Source: Magnaporthiopsis rhizophila
Lineage: Eukaryota; Ascomycota; Sordariomycetes; Magnaporthales; Magnaporthaceae
Assembly: GCA_003049465.1 (NCBI GenBank)
Contig: PYSS01000062.1
Location: 124,001-188,000, forward strand
Direction of reading: 5' to 3'
DNA: 64,000 nt
The position numbers and the translations under genes were made by a program. The notes below the pieces were generated by a model that was not told where the DNA came from, searched no databases, and worked only from the letters and a program-made list of their open reading frames with translations. This document shows positions 43,370 through 55,440 of the stretch, in pieces; position 1 is the first letter of the stretch; each line of letters starts with the position of its first letter.

Positions 43370-43956
43370 TCACTTGGACGAGAACTTCTGCCCCGAGATG
43401 ACGGGAGCGGCGCCGGCCTTGGCCTTGGAGTTGGACTTTCCGCACATGGCGCAGGCTGGAGTGTCGACAAGTCAAGTCAGCGGTGGATACAGAATCAAAG
43501 AACAGCCTGTTGCGAGAGAAGACGTACCGTCAGCTTTATATGCGCAAGAGAGGCAGAATTTGTGCCCCTGGGAGATCTTGGTCTTGCATTTGTCGCAGGA
43601 GCTAATGGAGATGAGGGTCTGGTCAGGGCCTGGGCTTTTTCTTTGGTCTAGGAGAATAGCTGACAGGAATGGAGTCACACCTTGAATACTGAGCGTAAGG
43701 ATTCTTGGCTCCTTTGGACAGTAGTTTGCTCTGCTCAGGCAGGTTGGCCATGTTAGAGCTGTTTTTCCTATTCGAGTTTCCTTCTGGAGCAGGGTCCTTG
43801 TACCTTGGCCACGCCTGTCTGGCCCAGCGTTGCCGATGGCTTCGACGAAGACGAGGACGATGCTGGTGAGCCGTAATACATTTCCGACTTTTTCTTTACG
43901 GCCGGCGTGGCCAAAGTTGTGCCCTTGGACAGTTTCTGGCACTTGGCGCAAACCAT
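43370..43956 (-). CDS. CRIPT-like cysteine-rich protein
   Basis: A conserved eukaryotic zinc protein (cysteine-rich PDZ-binding protein in animals, linked to the minor spliceosome). Four exons, 43956-43804, 43730-43681, 43601-43528 and 43455-43370, join in phase and give 120 residues. The sequence begins MVCAKCQKLS, has a Ser-rich middle, then KLLSKGAKNPYAQYSSSCDKC, FCLSCAYKADACAMCGK and the end ISGQKFSSK. CxxC pairs at both ends and through the middle match the family. No PDZ-binding use is expected in a fungus; the role here is inferred only from the family. Confidence 0.92.
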
Positions 43957-45054
43957 GATGGACTGCAACTGATGCCAAGGGCTGCAGTTGATGAAACCTT
44001 GTGATCGACAATGAGCCCCACGACGGTTTGTCGGCTGCGACTGCGGGTAGGCTGTCTTGAGTATGAATACGAAGTCGTTTGTTCAAACGGCGAGAGTTGG
44101 AGTAGGTAGGTAGGAGGCGGAATGAGGCTGAGATGGGGAACAGCCACAACCGACTCTATGGGTGCATGTGGTGCTGAGACGGGGGCAGTTGAAGCGAACG
44201 ATTCATGTGCAACAAACATTGGCTTTGGGTGCACCACACGGCAGCCTGTTTCTGGTGGTCCACAGGGGGGCGTCACTGCCAGCCATCCCCTGACTGGAGC
44301 AAGGATGGCGTGGCTGGGCAAGCATGGTGCGCTGTTGGCTGATTGGACAGCTGCGCCGAGCCCGTGCAACATCAGACGTTCAATCTTCAACGGAAAGAGC
44401 GGCAGGGGCCTTGCAGCTGCGTAATCCAGTTCAGGCTTGTCTGTCGCGCAGCGCCTCACTGTGGTGACGTCCTCACAGCACCGCGCCTCCTGGGCTTTTT
44501 GGCGCAACCCATCGTCTCATGTCATTCCCTTTTGTCCTTTGTCCGTTAAGGTGATGCCCTTTTGCGGGAGGATCCCACAGCCACTTGATACTTGATTAGA
44601 TTTCACACAGTGACTGAGCTCGAGACCCTTTTTTTTTCTGCCTTCATCGTGCTTTGCTTACTGGCTCAGGCGTCTGCTGTCAGGTACCACGCAGCCCAGT
44701 CCACTTTATTCATGGAACCAAAAAATAACGAGGCTGTGCGCATTTAGCACCACGACGGAATTAGCCAGCACACCATCCCTGAAAGCAACCGTCACGCCTC
44801 AGCGACAAGCCCACCCAAAGCCGGCTGTTGCTTGATTTCGCGACAAGCCACGTACCAACGCAGATTCACAAACGACATCACATAGACCTGGTAATATACC
44901 AATCCACAAACCCGAGACGCATTTTCCGCATGTCGTCGCTCCCCCAGTCATAACCCGACCGACTCGACAAAGAGGGGATCCAGACATCCTCCCTTTGCCC
45001 GCTTTGCCCAGCCGGGGCTGAAACTCGATCGCCGGAAGCGGCACAACGGCCAAT
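43957..45054. promoter_or_regulatory. Divergent promoter region of CRIPT and the flippase gene
   Basis: 1.1 kb between divergent starts. It holds a short GTAGGTAGGTAGG run at 44102-44114 and a T-run near 44629-44637. No supported gene; short frames show no domain. Confidence 0.55.
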
Positions 45055-48000
45055 ATGGCTGGTCAACAACCGCCACCTGGCCGGCCCGGTGCCGCAAGAC
45101 CGAACGACGACCTCCTGCTCGATCTCGACAACGACCAGCCCGTCTACGGCGGCGGCCAGCGATCCGACGTCAACGACGATGACCTTCTCCGATTTCACAA
45201 CCAGGACCCTGCGCAGGGTCGCCCGTCCATCTCGTACGACGACTTTGTCGGAGCTGGCGGCCAGGGTGCTTATGGCAGCACATCGCCTCCGTCGGCAAGA
45301 CGCCCGTCGGCGCCGGGAGGCCCGTCTGCATCCGCCGCGCAGCAGCAGCCCGGGCCGTACTCTTCCAACACGGGCCGAAGCCGCAACTACAGCCAGACCT
45401 CAGATCTTAACAACTACCAGAGATACGCCGACGACCTGGACGACTACTCGGAGGAGGCGCACTCGTACTACCAGCATGGCGGCAGCGGATCCGCGGACGG
45501 CCGGCGAACCTCAAATCAAGACAACGCGCGTCAGAGGAACAGCGTTCTGAGTTTGGGCGGCGGCATGCTAGGCCGAGCTAAAAACATGCTGGGTATGGGA
45601 GGGCCAGGCGGCTATTCAGAAATGGACCTTCCGTTGACGGAGTCGGGAGGACAACAGAGGGCCAATACCGGCGGCGATCGAGGTCGGCAGCCCGACGACC
45701 AAGGGCAGCAGCAGAAGAAGGGGAAGAAGTTCGACATGGGCAACTTCAAGTTCGGCTTCGGCCGCTCCAAGCCCGACCCATCGACCCTGGGCCCTCGCGT
45801 CATCCACCTCAACAACCCCCCCGCCAACGCGCCCAGCAAGTTCATCGACAACCACGTCTCGACGGCAAAATACAACGTCGCCACCTTCCTGCCCAAGTTC
45901 CTCTACGAGCAGTTCTCCAAGTTCGCAAACATCTTCTTCCTTTTTACCGCCATGCTACAGCAGATCCCGGGCCTGTCCCCGACCAACAAGTACACCACAA
46001 TCGGCCCTCTGATCGTCGTGCTGATGGTCTCGGCCGGCAAGGAGATGGTGGAGGACTACCGAAGGAAGCAGGCCGACAAGGCCCTCAACATATCCAAGGC
46101 CAGGGTCCTGAGGGGCTCGACGTTCGAGGAGACCAAGTGGATCAACGTTGCCGTGGGCGACATCGTCCGCGTCGAGTCCGAGGAGCCCTTCCCGGCCGAC
46201 ATCGTGCTCCTGGCCAGCTCCGAGCCTGAGGGCCTGTGCTACATCGAGACGGCGAACCTGGACGGCGAGACCAACCTTAAGATCAAGCAGGCCATTCCCG
46301 AGACGTCGGGCCTGATGAGCTCCAGCGAACTGAGCAGGCTCGGCGGCAGGATCCGGTCCGAGCAGCCCAACAGCAGCCTGTACACGTACGAGGCGACCCT
46401 GACCATGCAGGCCGGCGGCGGCGAGAAGGAGCTGCCGCTGAACCCCGAGCAGCTCCTGCTGCGAGGCGCCACTCTGCGCAACACCCCCTGGATCCACGGC
46501 GCCGTCGTCTTCACTGGCCACGAGACCAAGCTCATGCGCAACGCAACGGCGGCGCCCATCAAGCGGACAAAGGTTGAGCGGCAGCTGAACGTTGCCGTCA
46601 TGGGCCTGGTTGGCATTCTTCTCATCCTGTCGGTGGTGTGCACCATCGGCGATCTTGTTACGCGCAAGGTCTTTGACGGCTCGCTCACCTACCTGTTTCT
46701 CCCCGAGGCCATAGACGCCCTCGAGGTTTTCAGGGTGATCCTCCGAGACATGGTCACCTACTGGGTTCTTTTCTCCGCCCTCGTTCCCATCTCGCTCTTT
46801 GTCACGCTCGAGGTCGTCAAGTACTGGCATGGCATCCTAATCAACGACGACCTCGACATCTACCACGACAAGACGGACACGCCTGCCAACTGCCGAACGT
46901 CCAGCTTGGTCGAGGAGCTGGGCATGGTCGAGTACGTCTTCTCGGACAAGACCGGAACCCTAACGTGCAACATAATGGAATTTAAACAGTGCACCATCGC
47001 CGGCATCATGTATGGAGAGGACGTTGCCGAGGACCGCCGCGCCACCGTGCAGGACGGCATGGAGGTTGGGATCCACGATTTCAACCAGCTGAGACAGAAC
47101 CTGAAGACGCACAAGACGGCCCCAGCCATTGAGCATTTTCTGGCACTGCTGGCCACCTGCCATACGGTCATCCCCGAGCGTGACGAGAAGGCGGGCAAGA
47201 TCAAGTACCAGGCGGCCTCGCCGGACGAGGGCGCGCTCGTGCAGGGCGCGGCCGACCTGGGCTACAAGTTCACGGCGCGGAAGCCCCGCGTGGTGATCAT
47301 CGAGGTCGAAGGCCGGGAGCTGGAGTACGAGCTGCTGGCCGTGTGCGAGTTCAATTCAACGAGGAAGCGCATGTCGGCCATCTACCGCTGCCCCGACGGC
47401 AAGATACGCATCTACTGCAAGGGTGCCGACACGGTCATCCTGGAGCGGCTCAACGAGAGCAACCCGCACATCGAAATGACGCTTCAGCACCTGGAGGAGT
47501 ACGCCTCGGAAGGCCTGAGAACGCTCTGCCTGGCCATGCGCGAGATCCCAGAGCACGAGTTCCAGGAGTGGCTCGCTGTTTTCGAAAAGGCGCAGACGAC
47601 CGTGTCCGGAAACCGGGCCGAGGAGCTGGACAAGGCGGCCGAGCTCATCGAGCACGACTTTTACCTGCTGGGCGCGACGGCCATCGAGGACAAACTCCAG
47701 GACGGCGTGCCCGAGACGATACACACGATGCAGAACGCCGGAATCAAGGTCTGGGTGCTGACGGGCGACCGGCAGGAGACGGCCATCAACATCGGCATGA
47801 GCTGCAAGCTGCTGAGCGAGGACATGACGCTCTTGATCGTGAACGAGGAGACGGCGGCGGCCACGCGCGACAACATTCAGAAGAAGCTCGAGGCGATCCG
47901 AACGCAGGCCCACGGGACGATCGAGCTGGAGACGCTCGCGCTCATCATCGACGGCAAGTCTCTGACGTACGCTCTGGAGCCCGAGCTCGACCGCATGTTC

Positions 48001-49264
48001 CTGGACCTGGCCGTCATGTGCAAGGCTGTTATTTGCTGCCGTGTATCGCCGCTGCAGAAGGCGCTGGTGGTCAAGCTGGTCAAGAAGTACCAGAAGGAGT
48101 CGATCCTGCTCGCCATCGGCGACGGGGCCAACGACGTGGCCATGATCCAGGCGGCGCACATCGGCATCGGCATCAGCGGCATGGAGGGCCTGCAAGCGGC
48201 GCGCAGTGCGGACGTGTCGATCGCGCAGTTCCGCTTCCTGCGCAAGCTGCTGCTGGTTCACGGCGCGTGGAGCTACCAGCGCGTCAGCAAGGCGATCCTA
48301 TTCTCCTTCTACAAAAACATCACGCTCTACATGACGCAGTTCTGGTACACGTTCCAGAACGTCTTCTCGGGCCAGATCATCTACGAGTCGTGGTCGCTAT
48401 CGTTCTACAATGTGCTCTTCACGGTGCTGCCGCCGCTGGCCCTGGGCATCCTAGACCAGTACGTGTCGGCCGGCCTCCTGGACAAGTACCCGCAGCTGTA
48501 CAGCGCCGGGCAGCAGAACCGGGCGTTCAAGTTCAAGAACTTTGCGCAGTGGATCGCGACGGCCATGTACCACTCGCTTGCGCTGTACATCGGCGGCGTC
48601 ATCTTTTGGTACTGGGACCTAATCCTGGCCGACGGCAAGATGGCGGGCAAGTGGGTTTGGGGAACGGCCCTGTACGGCGCCGTGCTGCTGACGGTGCTGG
48701 GCAAGGCGGCCCTCATCACCAGCAACTGGACAAAGTACCACGTCATCTCGATCCCGGGGTCCTTTGCCATCTGGGTCGTCTTCATCGTCTTCTACGCCAG
48801 CATCTTCCCGCGCTTCGGCATCTCTACCGAGTACGACGGCCTAGTGCCGCACCTCTTCTCCAGCGCCGTCTTCTGGATCCAGCTCTTTGTCCTGCCGGCC
48901 TTCTGCCTCCTGCGCGACTTTGCCTGGAAGTACTCCAAGCGCATGTATCGCCCCGAGTCATACCACCACATCCAGGAGATCCAAAAGTACAATATTCAGG
49001 ACTACAGGCCTCGGTACGTTTGTTCTCTTTTGACCCTGCTACGCCTGGTCTCGCGTCTCTGCTAACCTTGTGTGCTCCCCCTAATACAGCATGGACCAAT
49101 TCCAAAAGGCTATTCGCAAGGTCCGTCAAGTCCAGCGGATGCGAAAGCAGCGCGGCTATGCCTTCTCGGCAGCGGACGAGTCTCAGACTCGTGTATTACA
49201 AGCATACGACACCACTCAACAACGTGGCCGGTATGGAGAGATGATATCCTCCAAGGGGAGGTGA
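45055..49264 (+). CDS. Phospholipid-translocating P4-type ATPase, Drs2-like
   Basis: A flippase that moves aminophospholipids to the cytosolic leaflet of Golgi/plasma membranes. Exon 1 is 45055-49013 and exon 2 is 49090-49264, joined in phase across a 76-nt intron (GCTAACC branch), giving 1377 residues. The N-terminal 240 residues are Gly/Ser/Asp-rich and disordered. Catalytic parts: DGET at 403-406, the PISL membrane motif, phosphorylated Asp631 in DKTGT, and the hinge GDGAND near 1023-1028. NVATFLPKFLYEQFSKFANIF and ten hydrophobic segments match P4-ATPases. The second exon encodes the tail (FQKAIRKVRQVQRMRKQRGYAFS), a basic region that in Drs2 takes part in autoinhibition and regulation. 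A second long frame inside this gene in another phase is a shadow of its GC-rich codons. Confidence 0.95.
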
Positions 49265-50139
49265 TTATGACGCTAGACTATGACGGTAGCGACCAAAATG
49301 ACTTGGGCTTGGTGTTATTTGTGGGTTTTCTTTTGTGTGTCTGTTCAGTGTCTAAATTATCATTCCTATTCCTGAAACCTCTTCCTTTACTCCAGGCCCG
49401 TTTTCGGTGATAGTTTAGGAGCGGGTGGATGGTGGGAACCAACTGTTTTGTGGCGAGGTCCACCAGCTTTTATTCATCTGCTTTTTCCATGGTTATTCCC
49501 TCTGTTGCCAGCATCCTCCGCGGCGGAACCCATCGTCTTTTTCTGTTTGAGTCGACACAAAAGATCTCACACGAGAGTTCTTTGGAGAGAAAAAAAAAGT
49601 ACTCGTGGAAAATCACCTTTGTGCCCGACATCCTCCCTCCTGATCCCACCTGATTTCCTGTGCATCAACCATCCCTTCCATGTCAACCTAGCACACATCC
49701 CCACTATCTATTGCTTTCCGGTCTCGCCTCGTCTTATTTCCATGTGTATTTCCGGGACGGGGGGTTGATCCTTGCACTTGCCACGCGGGCAAAGGCTAGG
49801 TGGGTGGGAGAGGAGGGTAGGACCGGATGGGAATGAATGGCACGGGATGGGATGGGATGTGCTGCTACAGCCGCAACCAGCCAGCTAGCAGCAAAGAACA
49901 AGAAAACAATCGGGAGGGCCGGCGGAAGGCCGGAGGATCGGGATTACAAAAACAACGGATGTATGAAAAAAGGCTATATGTTTTATGTACAACGCTAGCA
50001 GGCCTGGGTGGTGGCCTTTGTGTCTCTCTTGGTGCCATTCGGCCGGCCGTGATTTCTCTGCATTTGAAACCGATACCACACCGTTTTCTGGGCCTTGGGG
50101 TACCCCAAAATGTGGATGCTGCTCTGCTCTGGGATTCGT

Positions 50140-50168
50140 GCTGTGCTGTGCTGTGCTGTGCTGTGCTG
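50140..50168. repeat. (GCTGT)n pentanucleotide microsatellite
   Basis: About five to six tandem copies of a GCTGT unit in a gene-free region. Confidence 0.9.
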
Positions 50169-50368
50169 ACATGGCTGTTGCAGGTACACCGCAGCGGTGC
50201 AGGACAGCAACATCAACAGCCTCGTCTCGCGGTGCCTTCTGTGGCTCTTTTTTTTTCATCATTTTCTTTTTCTGCGTCTCTGCCCAATTGAGAGGTTCCA
50301 GCTTTCCTGTGTGACCGTGACGGGCACCACCCGCTCTGCTGTTTTCCCGCCTCACTGCCATATCTACT

Positions 50369-50371
<3 letters not shown>

Positions 50372-50411
<40 letters not shown>
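50372..50411. repeat. (CT)n dinucleotide microsatellite
   Basis: About 20 CT units without interruption in a gene-free region. Confidence 0.95.
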
Positions 50412-50413
<2 letters not shown>

Positions 50414-52670
50414 CATTACCGTGGTACCGTAGCTCATCAGCCACCGGAAATGTGTTGTTTCCCCGCCCAGCCTAGCTCGCCCCCAACCGAACCTATTCGC
50501 TCGATCGATTACCCTCACACACGGATGGTTGCAGCTAGCTAGACACGCTAGAGGGTGAGGGGTGCGAGCAAGGTGACGCAAAAGTTGCGTCTCTGGTGCC
50601 GCCCATCGGCGACGAGACTGCGACCCTCCCCGTGAGGGAACGCATAGTACTGGGAATAAAGGAAGAGTGAGAGCTGGGGCGGATGTAGACGGCAGGGTGG
50701 AAATTATCTGCGGCGGGTGCGCCGCCGACTTTGCGCGGATGAGGAAGCACTTTGCAGCTCTTCTGTGGGTAGGTACCTAGATTGATGGATAGGCATCGGG
50801 TCCTGTCGAGCCCTCTTGTTCTTAACGTACCTAGATACAGTCTCAGGGTCGGATCGGTGATCTCGGCTTGTCTTGGTTTCCTTGCCGGCTACCACCTACG
50901 TCACCCTCATATACCGCACCACACCCTCTCTTTGTATCTATACATTTGCGGTCCGCCGTTGTGCAGCTTGGGCCTTTCCCCTCTTGTAATCAAAATCTCA
51001 AATCCCGACCGGTGACCGCCCGTCGGCCCTCGGCCTCGGCACATGATGAACACACGAGGTACGCACCCGAGACAACGGCGATCGGTGGTACGGGGCTAGG
51101 TCGGTAGCCGGAGGCACGGTGAAGCCAGCAGGTACCTGAGCAGGTATCTGCGTGAGCACGGAGTGTCGCTGTTTAGCTCTGTCCGAGGTGGTAACCTGGC
51201 TGGGTACCTAAATACAGCCTACCTCCCATCTAGGTAGGTAGAACAGCGACAGGCTTGCTTGGCCAATCTCGCGCGTTGCCCTTAGCCTCGACGCCGCAGG
51301 CCCGATATTGCAGTTACAGTCGCCCAAAATCCCCTCTCGGTCTCGGCAGGATAGCACAGCGTGAAAATACGGCCAAGAGGATGTAGGACTCCACTCATCC
51401 CTTACCGCCCGCCAAACGTTTCCCCCCTGATGCTCGTTGGCATGAAAAAATCACACCCTTTTTTCTTCACTCCATGATTGGTGATTTTGACCCTGCATGT
51501 CCTAGATCCGTGCCCAGGACCGGAGAAGAATGGGAGGACGCACGGGGGTTGGCGTGTGTTCCTATTCGCTGTTCGGTGGTTACGGGGCGGGGAACCTCCT
51601 CTCCTTCTCCTCACTTCACATGCGGCCGAGCCTTAAAGCAGAAGGATAGCGATGCCGGCTGGGTGTGGGCGATGCAGGTAGGTTTTTTTTTGGTTGTCCA
51701 ATCAGCCTCACTCGGGCCCTGTGTCGGATAAAAGAAGATGATGATGATGACATTTGGAGCAGTGGCCATTTGTTGAGAAATAGGTAATAGAAAAACAGGC
51801 AGCACACTAACTGGCCTATCCGGCCGGGTATCATCCTCCTGCTTCGCCCTTGCATTGCATGCACCTGTCACAGCTCCACCTCAACGACGCAAGCCGCTGC
51901 AGAGTACCCGTGTAGAACAGGCAGGACAAGGCTATCCGGCGTGGTCGAACACGATTGGCGGGCGTCGGTCTCCTCTCCAGATTTGGCCTGCCACCATCGT
52001 AACCACTTTATCCATTTCCACGGGAGCGAGGAGAAGCGAGGGTAAGGAATGTGCTTCCTTAGCTCCTTCTGTCTGCTGCTCGGCCGCCGTCTGCTCCATA
52101 TTGCCACGATATTGCAGGACACAGGATCACGAGGTCCATATTTCTGCACCCTTACTTGTTGTTCTCTCAATCAACTTTGTCTCTGATTTTGCACTACGTG
52201 ATTGAGCCAAATATGCTCGGCTGTATTCCATCTATCTACAAAAGGTGCCTTGCTGTCTATTTTGTGTAAGCCGCCGGGGCTGACAAGACGCCCCAGACAG
52301 GACGACAGGGCGTCGTGATAGATTAGACAAGGCATGGCTGCAGGCAGAGAGAGCACAGGGGGGAATACCTAGGTACCCAACACGGTCGTTTGGTGTTACC
52401 CAAGCACCCGGATGGCCACAAGGACAGCTCAGCGTCGCAACCGAAACTACCGCCCGCCGCCGCCGCCGTTCCCAAGGCCAGCTACAGGTGGGTGGGGTTT
52501 GGATCTAGTTCCTCCTTCCCTTCTGCGTCGTCCCACCTGGGCTCTCTCGCTCTTGTGAGACGGGCATGCCTAGCAATGTGGGAGAAGCCCAAAAAGTAAA
52601 ATGATTATTGATCATTAGAGAAATGGGGTTCATTTAACAGCGGCTAGTGATAATAATCCATTTGTCCAAA

Positions 52671-52671
<1 letters not shown>

Positions 52672-52705
<34 letters not shown>
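52672..52705. repeat. Poly-A homopolymer (about 34 nt)
   Basis: An uninterrupted A-run. It could be a retroposed tail, but I see no flanking duplication or gene copy. Confidence 0.95.
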
Positions 52706-52706
<1 letters not shown>

Positions 52707-53036
52707 AACCAATGCATCCTCGCACGCCCTCGCCCGGGCGCGCACCTTTCCCATGTGTTGTGTTTTTTGATGTCCTCCTCCTCCTCCTTTCTACCTATGT
52801 AAATGCCATCCAATGAGTAATGAAGAAGAGTAAAAAGTAAGTAGAGATGATTTTGTAGCACAGCTTAGACAACAGAGCGAGCCAGAGGCGGGCCGGGTAG
52901 GAAAGACGGCGCAAAGATGTGAAAGATATAGCAAAGCAAGAAAACAAAAGCTGCCGCGCCCGCAAACTCCTAGCAGGACAGAGGCCGGATAGGTTCTCGA
53001 GAGAGGTCCACCGACTTTGTCATGATGCAAGGTGAC

Positions 53037-53058
53037 AAAAAAAAAAAAAAAAAAAAAA
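53037..53058. repeat. Poly-A homopolymer (22 nt)
   Basis: An A-run in gene-free DNA, followed about 100 nt later by three tandem copies of GGTGTATT (53162-53186). Confidence 0.9.
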
Positions 53059-53420
53059 GCCAAAGTCGTATCTTCGTTCTCCCTCGGTCGAGGGAGGTCG
53101 TGTGCAATATAATTGATGAGAAATCATGGGACCACCAGAGCAGGACAGAGGTGGTGCTTGCTGGTGTATTGGTGTATTGGTGTATTCCTCCGACCATCCT
53201 CCGTTTTCCTTTCTGTCGTGTGCGTCATTCACAGCTTTGCTTCCCTGGCGATGATAGGAGGGAAAAAACCCCATGCCCCAAGTCGGGCGCGCTCTAAGCG
53301 AGCGAGCGAGCGTTGCGTCTTCCGAACCGTAAATTGCCAGGTGGGCAGAATAGGTAGGAGCTTGTAGCGAAGCAAATGAATAAATAAAAAAGGGAGATGG
53401 ATGGATGGATAGCGCGGGGG

Positions 53421-53442
53421 TTGCGTTGCGTTGCGTTGCGTT
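53421..53442. repeat. (TTGCG)n pentanucleotide repeat
   Basis: Four to five TTGCG units, preceded by (ATGG)n at about 53396-53409. Confidence 0.85.
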
Positions 53443-54356
53443 GGCCGTTGAAAAAAAATAAATAAGAAAAAAACGGATGTTAATAACAGATAGCCAGCGA
53501 GGACGCGGCTGCCACCTGTCTCGCTGCTGCTGCTGCTGCTCCGTTTTTTTTCCCCTTCATTTTCCCCCGCCTTCTTGTTCTTCTTTTTCCCTTCCTTCGA
53601 GAAAAAATCAAAAGAGGGAGGGTGACCCCGCGTGCGGAGAGGGGGGGGGGGGTGCATAGCCGAGGGAGTAGGTAGAGAAAAGACACGACCCAAGCAGGGC
53701 AGCCAGGCTAGAAAGTAGATAACAGGTAAGGTAAGGTACCTCCCTCCGGAGCTTACCCCCACAGCCAAGCAAAACGCGGGCTGAGTCTAGCTGCTGAGGA
53801 CAGTTGCTTGATTTGAGTCCATTGGACGCCTTTTTGGGGGGTTTTGTTTTTCAGACTGGTTATTGGTCGCGATGCAGTGAGATTCCATCGCCGAGATTGA
53901 CACCCACCCACCCAATTCGCCCGCCCACTCCTCCGTTTTTTTGCTTCTCCGTCTTCTTCTGCCCAGGTACCTAGGTAGGCAGGTTGCTGCCTCCAGGTGG
54001 TGGTGGTACTGGTACGTACTTGTCGATAGAGTTGGCTTGCACCAGCGTGATTGGCCTTTAAACCGCTCACATGACCGCTTGACTAGAGCAAGCCACAGCG
54101 GAGTCGTTGCGTCGTCGAGCTGGCGCTTTGGCCGAGGCCCGGCTGGGTTGAAGCTCCCCGTTCCTCTGCCCTTTTCCTTTCCGCAGACGAATGTGAGATT
54201 GAGTGGTGGTTCATGTTATTTTTTTTTTATTTTTTTTGCCTTATTTTTTTCTCTTTTTGCCCTTTTTTTTTTTAAAAAAAAAAATCATTATTTGTTGCCT
54301 TCTTCCCACCTCTAACCAAGGCTCGCTGGTTGTGAGTAAAACAAAGTCGGCACGAC

Positions 54357-55440
54357 CTAACGTCCCACCATTGGTGTGACAAGCTCGATGCTCTTGGGGC
54401 GCGAGTAGGTGCCGGCCCTCCGCAGTGGAGGGTGTGGTCGTTCCAGCGTTGGTGCTCCGCCGCCGCCGTATGGTCCGCCGGCGGCGTAGTACGCGCTGTC
54501 GTAGGTCGAGGAGAAGACGGTCGAGGCGGGGCGGGTGTACGAGGTGCTAGGGCTCGCGGTGCTGGCGCCGCCGCGGGCCGAGCTGGCGCCGGTGCTGGTG
54601 AAGGGCCATATGTTGGGGTGATATGTGCCCATGATGCCACCCGGTGACGGCGGGCTCGAGTCCCTGATGGACAGCGAGCGTAGGGCCAGGATGGCGGAGC
54701 TGTGGTTGGCCTGGCTCGGCGTGGCGGGCGGGGAGTAGTGCATTGAGTTGGGCCTCGAGGGCGACGCACGCGGGATGATGTCCCTGGACTCGGCGTTGGC
54801 GGCCGAGTAGTAGGGATACAGAGACGCGGGCGACGGGGAGGTGACGGACGACGGGCTGGCGTACGACCTCGCTGCGGCGGCGGCCGACGCATCTGCGCTG
54901 TGGTGGTTTTGGTCGTGCACCCGGCAGCTGAGCCTGACTGTCAGCAGCAAGTTCTGTGTGCTATGCATCATACATGGCCAGGCAGGCAGAGAACCCGAGG
55001 CCAGACTAGGCAATCAACCATGCAGGAAAAAAAAAAAGAAAAAAAAAAAAAAAAAAAAAAAAAAACTCACGCTTCTGAACAGTACAGGAAACGGTCGTCC
55101 TGCGGCATGAACTGTTTTTCGCAGCTCATGCTGAGACGGGGTGAATGCAGGTAGTCAGCCACATGATCAGTGATATAACAGCCGAGAAACGGTGCGAATG
55201 CGACGCTCACCAGTACTGAGGGAAGCTTTCCCGCTCCTCCTCCCACCAGTGCTCCTGGTATTCCCGGTCACGGCTCCGTGGGCTCTTTGCGAGCTTGTGG
55301 GAGGTCTGGGAGGTGGTCTTGCGCGCCATTGTCGGCCGGGTGGACGACTTGTGTCGGGTTGTTGACGATGATGAGCTGTCGACGGCTTTACGCACGTCGG
55401 TGGTGGATCCGTGGCCTGACTTCCTCCTCGAGTGATGCAT
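54357..55440 (-). CDS. Ecl1-family zinc-binding protein (life-span/stress regulator)
   Basis: Three exons, 55440-55211, 55130-55071 and 54927-54357, join in phase and give 286 residues. The zinc-binding core is split across all three exons: FPQYCMSCEKQF, then DRFLYCSEA, then CRVHDQN, giving the CxxC...CxxxC pattern of Ecl1-type proteins. In yeasts these extend chronological life span and respond to zinc or sulfur starvation. The N-terminus is basic and Ser-rich. The C-terminus is disordered (Ser/Pro/Tyr/Gly), with ALRSLSIRDSSPPSP. The second intron (55070-54928) contains a long A-rich run at about 55026-55065, which may be hard to sequence. The 8.5 kb upstream is gene-free, so a large regulatory region is possible. 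Confidence 0.8.
55026..55065. repeat. A-rich homopolymer inside an Ecl1-like intron
   Basis: About 40 nt of A with one G interruption on the + strand (poly-T in the transcript), just after the intron-2 donor. Tract length is likely variable. Confidence 0.9.

Larger units (their letters stand above)
49265..54356. other. 5-kb gene-poor region with simple repeats
   Basis: Between the 3' ends of the flippase and the Ecl1-like gene. I find no supported coding gene: frames are short, low in complexity and overlap on both strands. It contains (GCTGT)n at 50140-50168, (CT)n at 50372-50411, poly-A at 52672-52705 and 53037-53058, (TTGCG)n at 53421-53442, and TACCTAGG-type motifs at 50769, 51231, 52365 and 53965. 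Confidence 0.6.

Noticed and set aside
47343..49244. A 633-codon open frame inside the flippase gene, different phase, same strand
   Set aside because: It overlaps the P4-ATPase whose motifs are intact, has Arg/Gly/His-biased nonsense composition, and starts without context. It is a shadow of GC-rich codons.
52672..52705. Poly-A tail of a processed retrogene
   Set aside because: No gene-like sequence lies directly upstream on the + strand and no target-site duplication is visible; treated as a simple homopolymer.
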